The translations under genes were made by a program, and so were the position numbers. A stretch of DNA of 64,000 nt from Enoplosus armatus (taxonomy: Eukaryota; Chordata; Actinopteri; Centrarchiformes; Enoplosidae). This document shows positions 15,026 to 29,700 of the stretch, piece after piece. A model generated the notes under the pieces. That model did not search any database and had not been told where the DNA came from. It was given only the letters and a program-made list of their open reading frames with translations. Positions within the stretch are counted from its first letter, which is position 1; every line of letters begins with the position of its first letter. The DNA lies in contig NC_092191.1 in the NCBI RefSeq assembly GCF_043641665.1, positions 14,477,501 to 14,541,500 of the forward strand. Direction: 5' to 3'.

Positions 15026-18000
15026 GTGTCAAGGGGAGATGTTTACAGCAGGCCTATGACCTCTTATGGTGTTACATAGTTCAAAAGCTAAACAAAGAGT
15101 GACGACTATCATAGCACACAGTCCTTCTGCATAGATCCTGATGGTCTTTTACGAACGTCATTTCTTTCTGGAGTAGAATGGATTCTCAACATGTTATTGT
15201 CGTTGTTATGTAAGACAAAGAAAAGGAAAAAAGCAATGAACAGAAGTCAATGCAGATGGTCTGAGCTTCTTTAATGCATCAGCCTGCTCAAGTGGTTAAT
15301 GTCACTTTATTGATTTTGCCTTTAAATGAATAATGAGCAATTTACTCTTTGTTTCTTTTGACTTTTATTATTTGCATAGATTAGCAATCTCCCTCTACTC
15401 TCAAGTACTGATATAAAGGTTTTGTTTCAGCAGAGCGCCTATGCACAATGTCTAATGGAACTTTTTGAAAATGCAGTCATAGGATTATATTATTTGCCTC
15501 AAAAAGTTCTGTACTACCCAAACTTTTCTCTGTTTTATGTTTGAGTGAATTGCTACATCTCTCCCTAAAACTGTAGAATTGCTGCGTTAGTTCAAATCCA
15601 ACTTCCACACAGCTAATTTACATTGTGCAATGTAGGACTTTTAACAGTAATACATGCTGACCACAGAAATCAATGTCTCATCTGAACTGTACAGTAAATA
15701 ATGCTCACAGTAGCCTCGATTCCAATCAAGGTTTTTCTCTGTGATATGGCATTATCAGTGCCTCTACATAGGAACTATTCAAAATGTTGTAAACAGTATT
15801 TAACACCAGCTCATCGTGCAACACTGGGTTCAGACTGTTGTTTGTACTGTGGAGTGTAGCTCGTACAGATCCAATATTCCTGTATAAATTCCAGCACTAG
15901 CATAGCTTTTTTGGGCTGCACCTCAGGTCTCAAAGTGAATTGCTGATGAATGTGCTGTGAATCTCTATTCTGATGTCTTCTTCCTGTTGTTTTGCAGGGC
16001 GATGGGTTGTCTCTAACCAGGTCTCGCGGGCCCAAGGTAGGAAGCACTGGGGTGGTGGAGCATCTATACTGCTCGCTATATTAACATCTGCAGATAGATC
16101 AGTGATAGTTATGGTAACTGTGTATGTGTAAAGAATAAGTTCATGTTCAGTTACAGTATAGGTCAGTGGTTCTTAATCTTTTTTTGTCAGATGAACTCAA
16201 GCACTCCATCAACACCACATGTCTTGCACCAAATGTGTTTAAATGAAATTATTTAAAACTGAATGTTATTTAACACTATTAGTTATATAAAAGTGGATAT
16301 TGTTAGCCTACAATGATGTTCATACAATTTGACTGTCATAGTTCAGGTGGTTTGGTCAAGTTTGCATTTGTACTACCACATTAAGTGTTAAGCTAAATGT
16401 TTTAACCAGTTATGGTTTACTTTTAGCTAACTTAACTAACTGTTTATTCATTACTTTTAGCCTCCATTTCAACCATTTATCTATTACTTTTAGCTAACTG
16501 TTTAGACCTCTCTGATCCCATGCTTACTAGTTTTCACGCACCCTTAATTGCAACACGTTCTGAAGTGTAAAGTGTTTCAGCTGACTCAATATACACATTT
16601 AAAGTTGTTTTTTTTTATTATTTGAGCTTCTCTGCAATCTTTAAAGATACCCCCCTGGCAACTGCAGAAGTACCCCCTGGGGTACAAGTACCTCTGGTTG
16701 ACCTCTGGTGATACCATTCAAAGACAAGACAAAATATGCTCACATACTGTATGTACTCGTTTAAACTGCAGTAGAGATGTCAAGGTTTTCATGCTGAGAC
16801 TGATAGCAGCTTTGGAAAATAATACACTAAAGATGCCGCAATTATCAAAGATGTTGTCATGTCAGAAACGATACATTTGAATATAGTGTGTATTACAACA
16901 CATGCATGAGATCAAAAGAAATAGATAATGAATATGTGATTGCCATTGGCCTTGAACATTGTTGTGTTTCTTACCCTTGAAGCTACTAAAGGCAAAACAT
17001 AAAGGGAAAATGAGTTCCGGCAGAGTCTGAATACTTAATGATCATGCGGTGCAGCAGCTCTCTGTGACTTCTGGATTCACTGTGTCTGAAACCCCACCGA
17101 CTGCTCCCTTGTATTTCTGTCAGGGTGAGAGAGGTGTCCCAGGCTTGCCAGGAGACCACGGTGAAAAAGGTGAACCTGGAGAGAGTGTCATGGGCCCGCC
17201 TGTGAGTATGATGTTGTATTGATTGGTCTTCTGTCTCCCACATTCATTATTTAGTTCAGACTATGATACCTTCAGATTCCCGTCCTTAGTGAGATCCCGT
17301 TTGAATATCAAGATCAGTGCACACACAGTCCGATGAAAACGCCGGTCATTACTGTGAGATGTTGGTGTATTGCACCTGCCTTCGTCATATAGCTCACAGA
17401 TTTGATTGTGAGTGAGTCTGCTTTCATTTTTGAAGTACAGGATTGTTGGAGACAGAATCAATAGAGCAAAAGGTGTCTAACACAGTTCCTTTATTGGATC
17501 CTGGGTGCTAGAGGGCAGATGGTGTTAACAAGATGTGTGATGTGTTCTTAGGGCCCCATGGGACCCCCAGGAAAGCCAGGAATTGAGGTCTGTGTAAAGT
17601 TTTCTAAGTCCACAACACACAAACAGCATGTTTAAGTTTATCTTTACTGATTTTCAGCTCATTGATGCAGTGGCCACCATTCTGACAATTATTTTACAAT
17701 ACTAATAACACCCTGCAGTGTTTATTAGTTGTTAATTGGTTGGTTAAAGCAAGATTGTTAAAATCAAGTGTCTGGGTGTTTTTTCAGGGCCCTCATGGAG
17801 CCCCAGGTTTATCTGGCCCTCCTGGAGCTCCAGGGAGGGAGGTGAGTGAGATCAGTCTGTCCTTCTACTCTTATTCACGCCCTCACACATCTGCAGATAA
17901 AAGACGGCTGGAAGCATAAAAGAATGTCAGCTACCCACTGTGGATGAACAAGTACGATCACAGCTCCTGGACACAAATCCCCACCAACTGAGATGGGTGT

Positions 18001-21000
18001 GAAAGCAGAGTCTTGCATGTCTGTTTGATATCATGGCCAGGAGGATTGTTAACTCCTTTCTTTGTATCAATTAAAGGGCTCCCCTGGTAGACCAGGCCCC
18101 CCAGGCTCTGCTGGACCCCCAGGTGAACCAGTAAGTAAGAAAATGTATTTTTTGATTTCTGCAGTTCAGCATCACGGCTGATCTACTGAGCTCACCTTAA
18201 ACTCGAAGTCACTTTTCAGAGTGCAGCCCCTGTTTTGGAATAATTAGCAGCTATTCCTGCTGCTCACTAACCAACATCACTTTTAGGAAAATGTTACAGT
18301 TTACAGCAAATTGGCAGCACCCTGTTGTCAGCATATGATTTCATGTCTTTCTTATCTTTTCATGTGTTTCAAGTAAGCAACATTTGCTATAGCTCTGACA
18401 GCTTTAGTGTGAGTATAGAGTACCAGTACCATATGAGTGCTGCTGCTGCTGCTGTTGCATCAAAGCCTTGTAAATTTAGCATTTTAACCTATTTACATTC
18501 ATGTGTTGTAAAGACGCAAGAAACCCATTTTATTGTCCATTTTATGTTTTAAAAGAAAAATACATGGCTGCAATTCAAAATGTTTTCCTCAACTCCAGAG
18601 AAAAACAATACTTTGAAGATGTGAGGATTATGTCTTCCAGCAACAAACTTATTAAACTGTGTCCTCAAGCGTTGCAGATAAAAACTGAAAAATGAAACAC
18701 TGGAACAGAAATTTGTTAAAAAATGTTTGGGGGGAAATTCACATTCCTTGAAGGCATATAAGATGGTCTTATAAATCGATGTTTTGAGCAATTTGTAAGA
18801 TGCAGTTGCATCAAACAAACAACAGCAGTATAGTTCCAAAACATGAAAGATGTGTTAGCAGTGAAATTAAGACTGTGGCAATGTCTCATGGATTTCTTTT
18901 CTTGTTTTTTTGACAGACTGCCCTGCCAATTGTTGGAGACATGGGTGCTTTACTTAAGGTATTTTATCTTCATAGAGCTTTTCACAAACAATAACATGCA
19001 ACGGGGTGCCTGGGTTAGTATTTAAAAATATTTGTTAATTTGAAAGACTGCTATTCTTCTATTATATGGATGCTATCAGAGATAGTAAAAGCCCTCGAGT
19101 GCCTCCATCAGGATGACTGGGAGGAATATCTGTAGAAAAGACATTCAAATAATCTCACAATAAACCCTGTCTTACTCATTCACCACAGTCAAACCATACT
19201 GTATGACAACATGTTTAATAAAGCCTTCCAGTAAAGGTCGTGGAATATAGAGACATCACACCAGCGCAATGTAAATATTCAGTGTGAAACACTTTGAAAC
19301 AGAGATTACTGTATCGGATAGTAACATTAAACTCCTCTGCAGATGCACTGTGTAAGCAAACTGTAGTTAGTTTTGAAGGTATTATTGCTATGTGGCAGTT
19401 TTCCTCCCACTGTATGAAGACTCACCCGAGCCGCATGCTAGACACAAAAACCTACATACATAGTTTAGATGATGACTTTCCTAGTTCATATTTAATACTG
19501 CACCAATCAGTCTTAATGGGGCAACAAATTTGTGCCAAATTTGGAAAATGCCGTTAGATCACCCATTGTGTTTATTAAAATTAAACTAGCTTTATCTATC
19601 TATATATATATATATATATATATCTAAGATACAGATATAACATAAACAAGTACAGGCAGAAGATAAAAATAATAAATGGTCTGTGTCCTGTCACAAAACT
19701 GACCATAACTCCATTACAGCATATCCTTCATTAAATTCATACAAATGCTCAGCTTGGTTGTTTTTGTGATGGTATGTTTAAATCAACTACATATAGACGG
19801 CTTAACAAATGCTAAGAATGTATATATCTGAATCTGGCAACACAACATGGCCTCGAATATATTGGCTTATAGTAAGTGAGTTTGTTCCATGTCTTTCAGA
19901 TCCCATGCAAAACCAAAAAAGTCAAAATAAAAAAAGCCTTTGAGAACAGCTCTCACTTCTCTTCACTTAAACCTTCAACCCCAGTTACCAAACGTTAAAG
20001 CATCTGGTAAGAATGCTAAAACACTCTTAAACCACCAGACTTACATGCAAAGGTTATTGCCCCTCATTTTTCCATCAATTGGCACAAACAGCATTCAAGG
20101 TCCGTTAACCTTTTCTGACCAAATGCAGAATTTGCACCGGGACTGCAAGGCCAAATGTAATGTGAAACACTATTCAACCTTCAGCCTTTATTCTTTTGTG
20201 GCTTTCACAATGGGCATCTTCCATCAAAATTCATTCAAATTACAGATTTGTTCTTTTTTTTCTTTTGATTGAAGCACATTAGTCACCTTACTTAATGATA
20301 ATACCTGCAGGAAAGCACTTAGCTAAATAATGCCTTTTAATTTTTAATACTTAATGCGTGCCAACTCTGACAATAAATATGATGCTTTCACATGACAAAT
20401 CATTTGACAGATAAAGCCAGATGCCAGCAGTCTTATAATTTTCTGTCACCTGTTCCTTCAGTGTCTTATTTTCTCCAATAAGTGCTCTGTCAGGTTCAGC
20501 TACTGTTTACAGCCTTCGTCAGAGTTGCTTAGTGGCACTCTAATTAGTACCTTCAACACCTTGATGACTCCTACATTCATAACCTCAGTACTAACATGCT
20601 TTTCTTATTTTCTTATACTGCTAACATTTCCTTTGACTCCGGAAAGTTAATTAGATGACAGCGATGTACCGGTTATTTTGTATTTCAGACTCAGTTTCTG
20701 ATTTAACGCTGCTTCTCAATGGTGCTTCTTAGAGCTCCTACCTATTTCCTGGAAGGTGCGGTGCCTATATCTAGACTGGATCAGGGACAATGATATTTAA
20801 GATTCTCACCTAAATGTCACAGTCAATAAGTTTGACAAAGTTCACCACTCACCTAGATGAGAGACACTCTTGGAGACACTCTTGGTGGGTTCACATTACT
20901 TCTGCTCTGCAGACATTTAGAGAACACTTTGTGTCAGTTGGGGTCTTGTCCTCCACCCAGGGGATGTGACATAATAAAGGGCGAAAATGCAGTGCTCCAG

Positions 21001-23675
21001 CTCTGCTTGATGAAATCTTATCTGTGCCACCACTTTTGCTTCCTGCCTTGCCTGCGCTGGCAGAATGCCTGCAGTGTGTGCCAGACGAGAGTCCCTGGGC
21101 TTCCTGGGCAGAAGGGAGAGAAGGGGTCCTCTGGAACGCAAGGAGTAGAAGGCTTGGTCGGAGAAAAGGTACAAGTGACTCATCAACATGGCAGGCAATT
21201 TGGAGCAAACACTGCAAACATCTTTATCTGACCATGATACTTTGCATTACATGACAATTTCCTCTGGTTGTTGCTTATTAGATAGTTTGTGTGCATGGGG
21301 GCTTGCACCCATATTCACTGTGTACTTCTATCCTATCTAACAGGGGGATCCAGGTGTAAGAGGTCCCATGGGTAACCCTGGGAAAGAAGGCCCAAAGGTA
21401 GGAAAGGAAATATGAGGCGTAAATATCCTCAGTAAATGTTAAAACCACTTTTTTAATGTAATTGTGTAGCTCTAAATGAATTATGCAGCTTCTCAGCATG
21501 GCAAAAGAATCAGTGAAACTAATAGCCTCATTCTATGATATTGTTTATTGAAATGTGTGTTTAATCTAGTATATAGAGATTTACATTGACAAATGTTTTT
21601 CATAAATTGCCTTTTGGATTATCTCTGGAAGCCTCACCAGCTGTTCTACAACTCACATTATTCTGTACACGCTTATGTGCTTGCTGCAGAAGTTGTTGCT
21701 ATGGATACAGTGTTGTACCACGGTGAAGCAGGCTAGGCAATTTCAAGTCATGTGCTGTAACGGGAGAAGACACATTTTGAAGTTTACACCCATCAGCTTT
21801 TAGTTTTAGGCTTTTGGTGAAAAACATTCGCTTTTCCCTCCCTCAATGGTTCTGCCTTCCTGCAGGGAGTAAAAGGAGAGAGAGGGTTCCCAGGCCCTAC
21901 AGGAGATAAAGGTGATGAGGTGAGTGAAAAAAGTTGAATCTAAACAAATGAATCCAGTAGTTATCTAACCATCCGGAAGTCAGTGTGACATTGAGAGGCA
22001 GGTTGTTCATAAGAATGTAAATGTATTGTAATGTCTGCCTCATCTTAAGGCCTGTCTACTCTGAAAGTCTGTTTTCAAAAGAAGATATCAAAAGCTATTC
22101 ACAGTGCTGAGTGTGCGCTATGCCCTATCTTTTGCACTCTGAGGAGCTACTTTATAAGGAACGTAGCCTGCCCTGCATGTGTGTGTGTGTGTGTGTGTGT
22201 GTGCTAATTAAAAAACAAGGCACTCTTTAGAGGAGCTGAGAAGTATTTCATAGGTCAACTTTCAGCATTGAACTGAGATTTTCACTAACAGGCTCACTTG
22301 TTACTAGATATTATAGGCTCAATAATGACATGTTTTTTAACCCTGTTGAAGCTTTTCTTTTTTTTCTACTGATGAAAGAAATAATTGATAGTTGTCTCCT
22401 CCAGGGGCCTTCAGGGGTACCAGGACTTCCTGGTGTGACCGGTCGTACAGGGGCCCTGGTAAGAAGCCTCATCTCATAATGTGAAGAGGCTTTTTTCTGA
22501 GGTTGATGCTTAAAACTTCATTGTAAGGATGCTGTTCTGTTTGCAGGGGCTTATGGGTCGACCCGGGCCAATGGGCCAACTGGGAGGAAAAGGAGATAAA
22601 GTAAGGTGTTTTACCATTTAAGCAATTCTCTATATAATGTAGGTAGTCTGTATGTCTTCTTAGGTTTTATATACTGTATACAGTGGATGAATGTGCACAC
22701 TATATGACTTACTTACAACTCTATGTTTGCTCATTTGCATGCAAGTATTCAGATATGTTTTGTTGAACACCACAGCTCAAAGCCTGTAGTAAATAAATGA
22801 TTTGGACTGATTTGGACTGATTTGGAAGTTTAAATAACTTTTCTGTATACTTATTTTCCATGAAATCTAGTTTTGTCCTGAATTTTGAAGATAGGTAGAT
22901 AGAAAATAAAACACTAAATTGATCCAGTTCCTATAATTAATAAAGATTATAAAGATAAAGTGCATCAACCAGACCTCTTAAAGGAATCTTAAAAATGTCA
23001 AATGGGGTTCCATATCATTGGCTTACATTAGCATGGGACTGTGGTTGATAAACATTTCCATTTTCACTGACATGTTTAAGAATTCCTCTGGTTTGTGTTT
23101 GGCAGGGAAATGAAGGACCACCAGGCAGACCAGGTCTTCCAGGACCTCCAGTAAGTTCCTTTTGCCGCAACGAAAGCCAAATAGTGATAGCAGGTCTCAA
23201 AACCTCTCTTAGGGTCATCGGTTCCATGTCGCCCTATATGTACACTTCAATACATTTTATGGTTAATTTTGTTACACAAACTGACTTTCTTCATTCTGTT
23301 AAAAAAGATCTCAAGGTTACAGACTTAAAGCCATCTATTCAACACATTAACGCATTGAAAACATGTGAACATGACTTCTTTCTTGCTTTTATCGGCACTA
23401 TCTAAAGATCTTCTTTTTCCCACGAACAAGTGAAAGTTGGAGTCAAAGACTTGGCAGCTCCTCCCACAGAAATGACCATCAGTGCACTTATATTTTGCTC
23501 AGTCCAACAGTATTTAGTGCAAAAAGAAAAACATAACTGACAAACACGTACAAATGTGATGGAATTGTGGCGACCTGCTCACTGGCATTGAATCATGTTT
23601 CCTCCCTTTAAAAGGCCAGTGAGTAAGCACTTCCAAAGGCAAATCTATAATTCATCAGCTGTCCCCTTGAACTTG

Positions 23676-23706
<31 letters not shown>

Positions 23707-26700
23707 ACACACAAACACCCTGGTCTCATAAACTGCAGTCTGGGAGGACAGGGGATGGCTCAGTGGCCTGAAAAGGGCACGGGCATCCGCTTGCTTCCAA
23801 ATGAGAACCTTGACTCCTTCTACATTTACAATAGTTGACCTCTACCACTCTATCATGGGAAAAACATCCTTTTATGATCTAATACTACCCAAGTAGTCTA
23901 GATTACCTAGTTCTCATACCCGAATCTCTTTTAATCAGTGTGCTCTTTTGTATTTCTGAGATACTCTCGTTTTTTGAATTAACACTGGCACAAGGATTAT
24001 TAAGTCTGCTGTTCTCTGTTTTTCTCTGTTCCTTTCACTTCTCACTCTCTCGTGCGCTCTTCCCCTCTCTTTGTGTAATCTCCAAATGAGCTATTGATCT
24101 CTGTCATGTAGCTTTTAAGGGCTCAACAGTGTATAACTGCCCCAGACCTACTGTACAGTTTTCTGTAAAGACTCTCTGTGCCGAAAACTCACAGAACAGC
24201 GAGAGAGTCTCTGAGCGGAGATGTCTGATTTACTGATTGGTTGTGTTTTAGGGTGTACCCTATGTGGAGGGCAATGGGATGAGCAGTCTGTACAAGCTGC
24301 AGGTAAAAGACTTTTCAAATGACTCTAACTCAGTGATAATGTCACTGTGATCCATTGAAGGCATGGTATCAGTCATATTGGCAGAAAATAATCTGTGCTT
24401 GTGGATAAAATGTGTGTGACCCATATTGTAAAAAATGTCTTTTCAGAGTGGTGGAGCTATTTTAGGACCCCCTGGAGCTCCTGGTGCTCCGGTAAGCATA
24501 ATCATTGTTATGCCTGAAGCAAATCCTTTACAGCGTACTGTGGAGAAACACTAGCACACAGGCATGTTGATACTGTATGAGCTGCAGAACCTGGGAGAGC
24601 CAAATAACAAATGACGTGACCAGCCCTCCAGTGTTATCTCTCGGCTTCTGAGGCCCTATCACAGTCAATCATGTTCATTGAGAGCTGGTAGTTGGTGACG
24701 GCCAAGAGGTTCCCTGACTCTCAAACAGGTGTCTCTGACCCTCGCCAGAACTCACAACATCATTGATATGCAAAATGGACTTGGAAGTTCAGTCGCTCTG
24801 CACAGTTCCAAGCCGAAGTGACCCGATTTTGCTTATCAGCTCCTCCTGCTCCTCCTTATCAGACAGCTTGCAATCGTGTCCAGTCCTGGGAGACGTTCAC
24901 TCACAGGCCTTGCAGGGATCCATCCACCACAACGAACACTAAAGGTGGTGACATAAAATAGACACTCCAATATCCCCAGTGCACAATGCACATGAACCGC
25001 AGCTAAATCCTGAGGATGCTTCTCCCTGTACTGCATCCATTACAGCCCAACAGCTCCTCTGGAGCAATCAATAAGAGAACATCTTCATCAGTGTTAAGAG
25101 GGACAAGGGGCCCAATGTATCAACTATTCTTTGTTTTATTAATGTGGAAAAATGCTGAAATGCTTTACTGAAAAGTTAAACCTGCATGCCCAGTGTTTGT
25201 AAAAGGAATAACCAGACTGGATTATATGATCCTGATCTCTTTTAATCTTGCTTGAGAAAGACAACCGTCACATAGAACACAATGTGAGCATGATTTACAG
25301 ACAGAAATTTGCCAGAAAAGAGAAACAATAATGAATGCTATTAATTTTAATGACAATAATATACAGTAGCCACATGTCATTTCAGACTATATTTATGATT
25401 TGTATGGTAGCGGTTTGCACATTTATGGGAGTAATCTGTCCTTTTATTCTCTCTCTCTCTCTTCTAAGGGTCCCAAAGGAGATGAAGGAGTTGTGGTGAG
25501 TTGAAGCTTTTCATTCTGAATGTATTTTTAATGTAATATTTGTCAATTTTTTTGTGCTGCCCAAGAAATGGAGAAGTCAGAGTTGCCAGTTGCTTTCTAT
25601 CATTGTCTCAGTGGTTCTCAACAACATAAGTCAATACACCTTTGAGCATGAGCACTTAAACGCTCTCAGTAGAACTCCAACACACAGCAAAAAAAAGATC
25701 ATGTCTCCTGCAAAAATGAAACCGTTGTACCATATTGTCTTGCCAGTGGGAACCTATGAACTCTCTCTGCACTTCAGATGCCCTCCCCCCCCCACCACCA
25801 ACCCCCATACTGACGCCTGAACACAATCCACACAGACATGGAAACAATTTGGCTCTTCTGCCATCAACTTGAATTCTTTATTCTCACGGGGCCAATTGCG
25901 TTTTTTATTGTTGTGTTGCACAGTGATTTTTCACCAGGATGTTAATTTGACATTTTAATAAATTGTGTGAGCGGCTCCACTGCTGTGGTGGAATTGCCCC
26001 AATCCGTCTCACAGCTGATCCTCTGGCTGGCCCACTCTCCCCTTAGCCGCACTCGCTTATTCATGACAATCTACATGTGTGACAATTACCTGCACAATCC
26101 GTCTATGTCAGCAGCGGTTGCCCCTCTATTCTGTGTAATGGCATTTCTCCATGGCAGCTTGAGCAAGATGAGGTAGATAGAGGCCATCACTTGCTCGAGC
26201 GCTGGGAATGGTTCTCTATTTTTAGTGCAGAAAGCAAGTCTGATTGTGATTGTCAAATGGGGCTCTTTTTCTATCCCATCTATAGTCTACAAGGTGTGAC
26301 AGCATGTGTCATAGAGCATACAATATAATACACTCAGGTGGAAGTATTGTCCTCTTAGGATTATCTTCATATTGACACATGAAGGGTTGTATTAATACCT
26401 GACTGAGAATATTAAGAGGAGAAATAGAAATGTGTGAAATCTTGGCTCCTGCAGAATTTAATTTACTTTCCTTCATGTTGCTTTGATCTATATTTGGTTG
26501 TTTATGCCTACTGACAGCCATATAATGATACTTTTTACCTCCCGGTAGCTCATCACCAAACTCACTCTCCTATTGAAGACTGTGAGACAGAAATAGCATC
26601 ATTCTTGGTTGCAAAAAGGGGGGGAACTAACAACCCATAGTCTATGTCAATAGTGTCTTGACCACAGCAGGTGGTGTGTTTTTCTCTCATAGGGGGACCC

Positions 26701-29700
26701 AGGGGCCATGGGATTACCTGGGCTTGAAGGGATACCTGGTGCCAAGGTAAGCAACAGTATGGGCCCAGAGAATCATCTCATCTGCCATGACCTAAGCTGA
26801 TTACACAGTTAGGGAAAGTGCTGTCTCTGTACTTCATCCGCATTACAGAGTTATTAAAGAGCTATCCAGCTAAAAAACTTTTTTTTTTTTTATAAATGCT
26901 TGCCAGTCTGAAAGTGAAACACATTATTTGCTCCTGTTGAAGTCAACTTAAGGGAAAATAAATATGTTCAGGAGAATTCAATCACCTGAGTTTGTTGTTT
27001 TTTAATATGTGACTGAAGAAATTTCAAGTTGCAATCTCTGAACTGGATATAGAGTAATACCACAGCAATTTGGAGCCAAAGCGTTCATGTTATAGTCAAC
27101 CATCTGCACAATGAACTGCTACTATTGGACGCTTTTTCCTTACTGGAACAAAACTAGCCCTGCATGCAACTTTTCACAACTTCCCACATCTAAATTTGTA
27201 TGGGAAAAGTTGCCACTGATTGACAGTGTGTGACTCTGTGTGAGTGAGTATGTGTTGAGGGGTGGAACGTTTCAGTCTCTGTGACATCCAGAGTCATTTA
27301 TCCTTTAGGGGAATACTGTCAAGGGTGTGACATATGAAAAGTGTTTATGAAATATGAAGAAGACTTAAGTTCATAAGGAGGTTGTTTATCATATTTCCCT
27401 ATTCCCTATTTCTGAGTAGATACTTGTACATATCTGTGTGTTTTATGTGTTCATTGCATTTGTCCAAACAGTGAGGAGCACAGGAGCATTCATTATAGCC
27501 AAGTTTAGGTAGTGTCTGATATCAATATCTATGTGTGTGCTTGACATGACAGAGATTCATGTGTATTCTTTCCGTAATGTGGACATCATCTATCTGACAC
27601 GTCTCCAATGTTCCCTTCAGGGTGATATTGGTTTGACTGGCCCATCTGGGATACCAGGTCCTCCAGTAAGTGAGATTTTTTTTTCGATTAATTTACGCGG
27701 ACACATGCTCCTCCTTGATCAATCATCTGTGTTGTGTGAGTGTGCTGCTGGCAACAAGTCGATGATGTTTCATAAAGTACACAGAATAGCAGCTATCAAA
27801 ACAGAAGTCCCATAACACAACACCCCTTCCATTAAGAACTGGGATACAAACCTGTGGTCCGTTCAGTGGATTTTCTGTGCAGCTATAGTAGGCGGGTTGG
27901 TGTACATAAATGGGAGGTGCAGAGGTGCTGTAGATATGACACCATTGAGGACCTGTCAAACACGGTCTGTTCTCTTCCTATGTTTGTGATTGACAGGGGA
28001 AGCCCGGCGCTCGTGGAGAGCCAGGGATCCCAGGAGAGCCGGTGAGCCGCAGCCTCTAACTCTCTTTGAGCTGTCAATCCACGTGTCATTCCTTTGTCAC
28101 TGCCGACTGACACATCGGCTGTCTCTGTTCTCTGACAGGGTGAGAGGGGGCCGCTCGGAGAGACAGGATTCCCAGGGCCCGAGGGACCCCAAGGTGTTGC
28201 TGTAAGGATGCTACATGAATTCTGTTGCTCTTCCCTTTATAATCACTACTAGGTGTTGCCAAAGCACCTCGCAGTAATGTCCAGGCTGGAAATAGGGCTT
28301 TGAATAACACACTGCTCCTTTACATCAGCAGGTTTATGCATGGTTGTTTTACCTCTATATGGGAAAAAAGAGCATGATTCAAGGACAATATGGATAAAAT
28401 ATATATGTTAGCGATCACTTGTCCTGTAGATGATTACATTCCTCTATGTAATTACCATCAGAGATGGTTTCTGTAATTTTCCCTGTAAGCACACAATGGA
28501 ACAGTGTTCACACAGCAATCAGGATCATTACCCTGTGGTTGAGATATCTCATTAAATGTGGAGATTACTAGGAGTGCAACAGTGCTGATCCAATCGAAGG
28601 TGGGAGCTGATACAAAATGTCTTTGTTTGTGCTGCACTCCTTGAGCAGGGGAGACCTGGAAAAGATGGAACTCCTGGATACAAGGTGAGTTGTGCGAACA
28701 CGTTGCAAATCCCCTTATAGAAAGTGCTTTACATCAGCCGAGCTACAGAAAGATGGCACAGCAGATTTTTAACCCCCCCCCCCCCGAGTTACCGCATCCT
28801 GAGTGCATTAAACCTATTTGCATATTTGAGATTTTAACGATAAAAACTGAATGGAATCCTGCAGATTTAAGGCTTTGTTGACTTTTAGTCTTTTCCCCCT
28901 AATTATACAGTTAATGCTTTCAGGCAATGATAAAGTGTTTGTAATATGGGGCAGTAGACACTTAGATTAAATATGCATTTTCCTGCCTGATGAACCTGGC
29001 TAAAATTGAACAAACACTGCAGCAAAGTCTGCTTTTAGGTGACTGATCAAATATATTATACACTATTTACTACATAATCACACAGAATGGGCTCACAGCA
29101 TGCAGAACAGATTTACTATGAATAGCCATTCCTAACACATTATACAGTCTAATGCCAAATTGGTTTGACTATGGAGTATTACTGTTTTGCTCTCTGATTT
29201 ACAAGATTTTTGTCACCAAACGCCTTACTGACAGCCCCAACAGTTTGTTGTTTTTTTCTTATTATTAGTTAATATTCCATATTCCTCCACCACAATCTCA
29301 GCATTGCCAAGAGTCCTTCTACAGTTTTGTCCTCATGTCTTTCTGCCATGGTGCCTGACTTTTTTGGTGGGGCAACAGTGCCATCTAGCAGGTGGTTTTG
29401 CTCCTCTCCCCAGACCCCTTGCACACTGCTTTGAGGTTTAATGTAATGCTCAGGGAAGCACATTTCAGTGGGAAAGATGATAGATTTAAGTCTCCCATCA
29501 GGCATTGGGGAATACAGAGTACCGCAGATTAAAGCAGGCACGGGAGAACAGCATCACAAAGAGATGCCCATTTTAAAACCACATCATGCCAGATTGTCTT
29601 TTGCATGGCTCCTGTAATCCAGCAGGAAATTGATACAAAGATGCTCCCAGAGGTATTGCTGTGAGCACGGCTAAGGGAAGCAATGAGGAGTGACAGGGAG

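Noticed and set aside
14920..15102. VCVCVC open frame
   Set aside because: Translation of a GT microsatellite.
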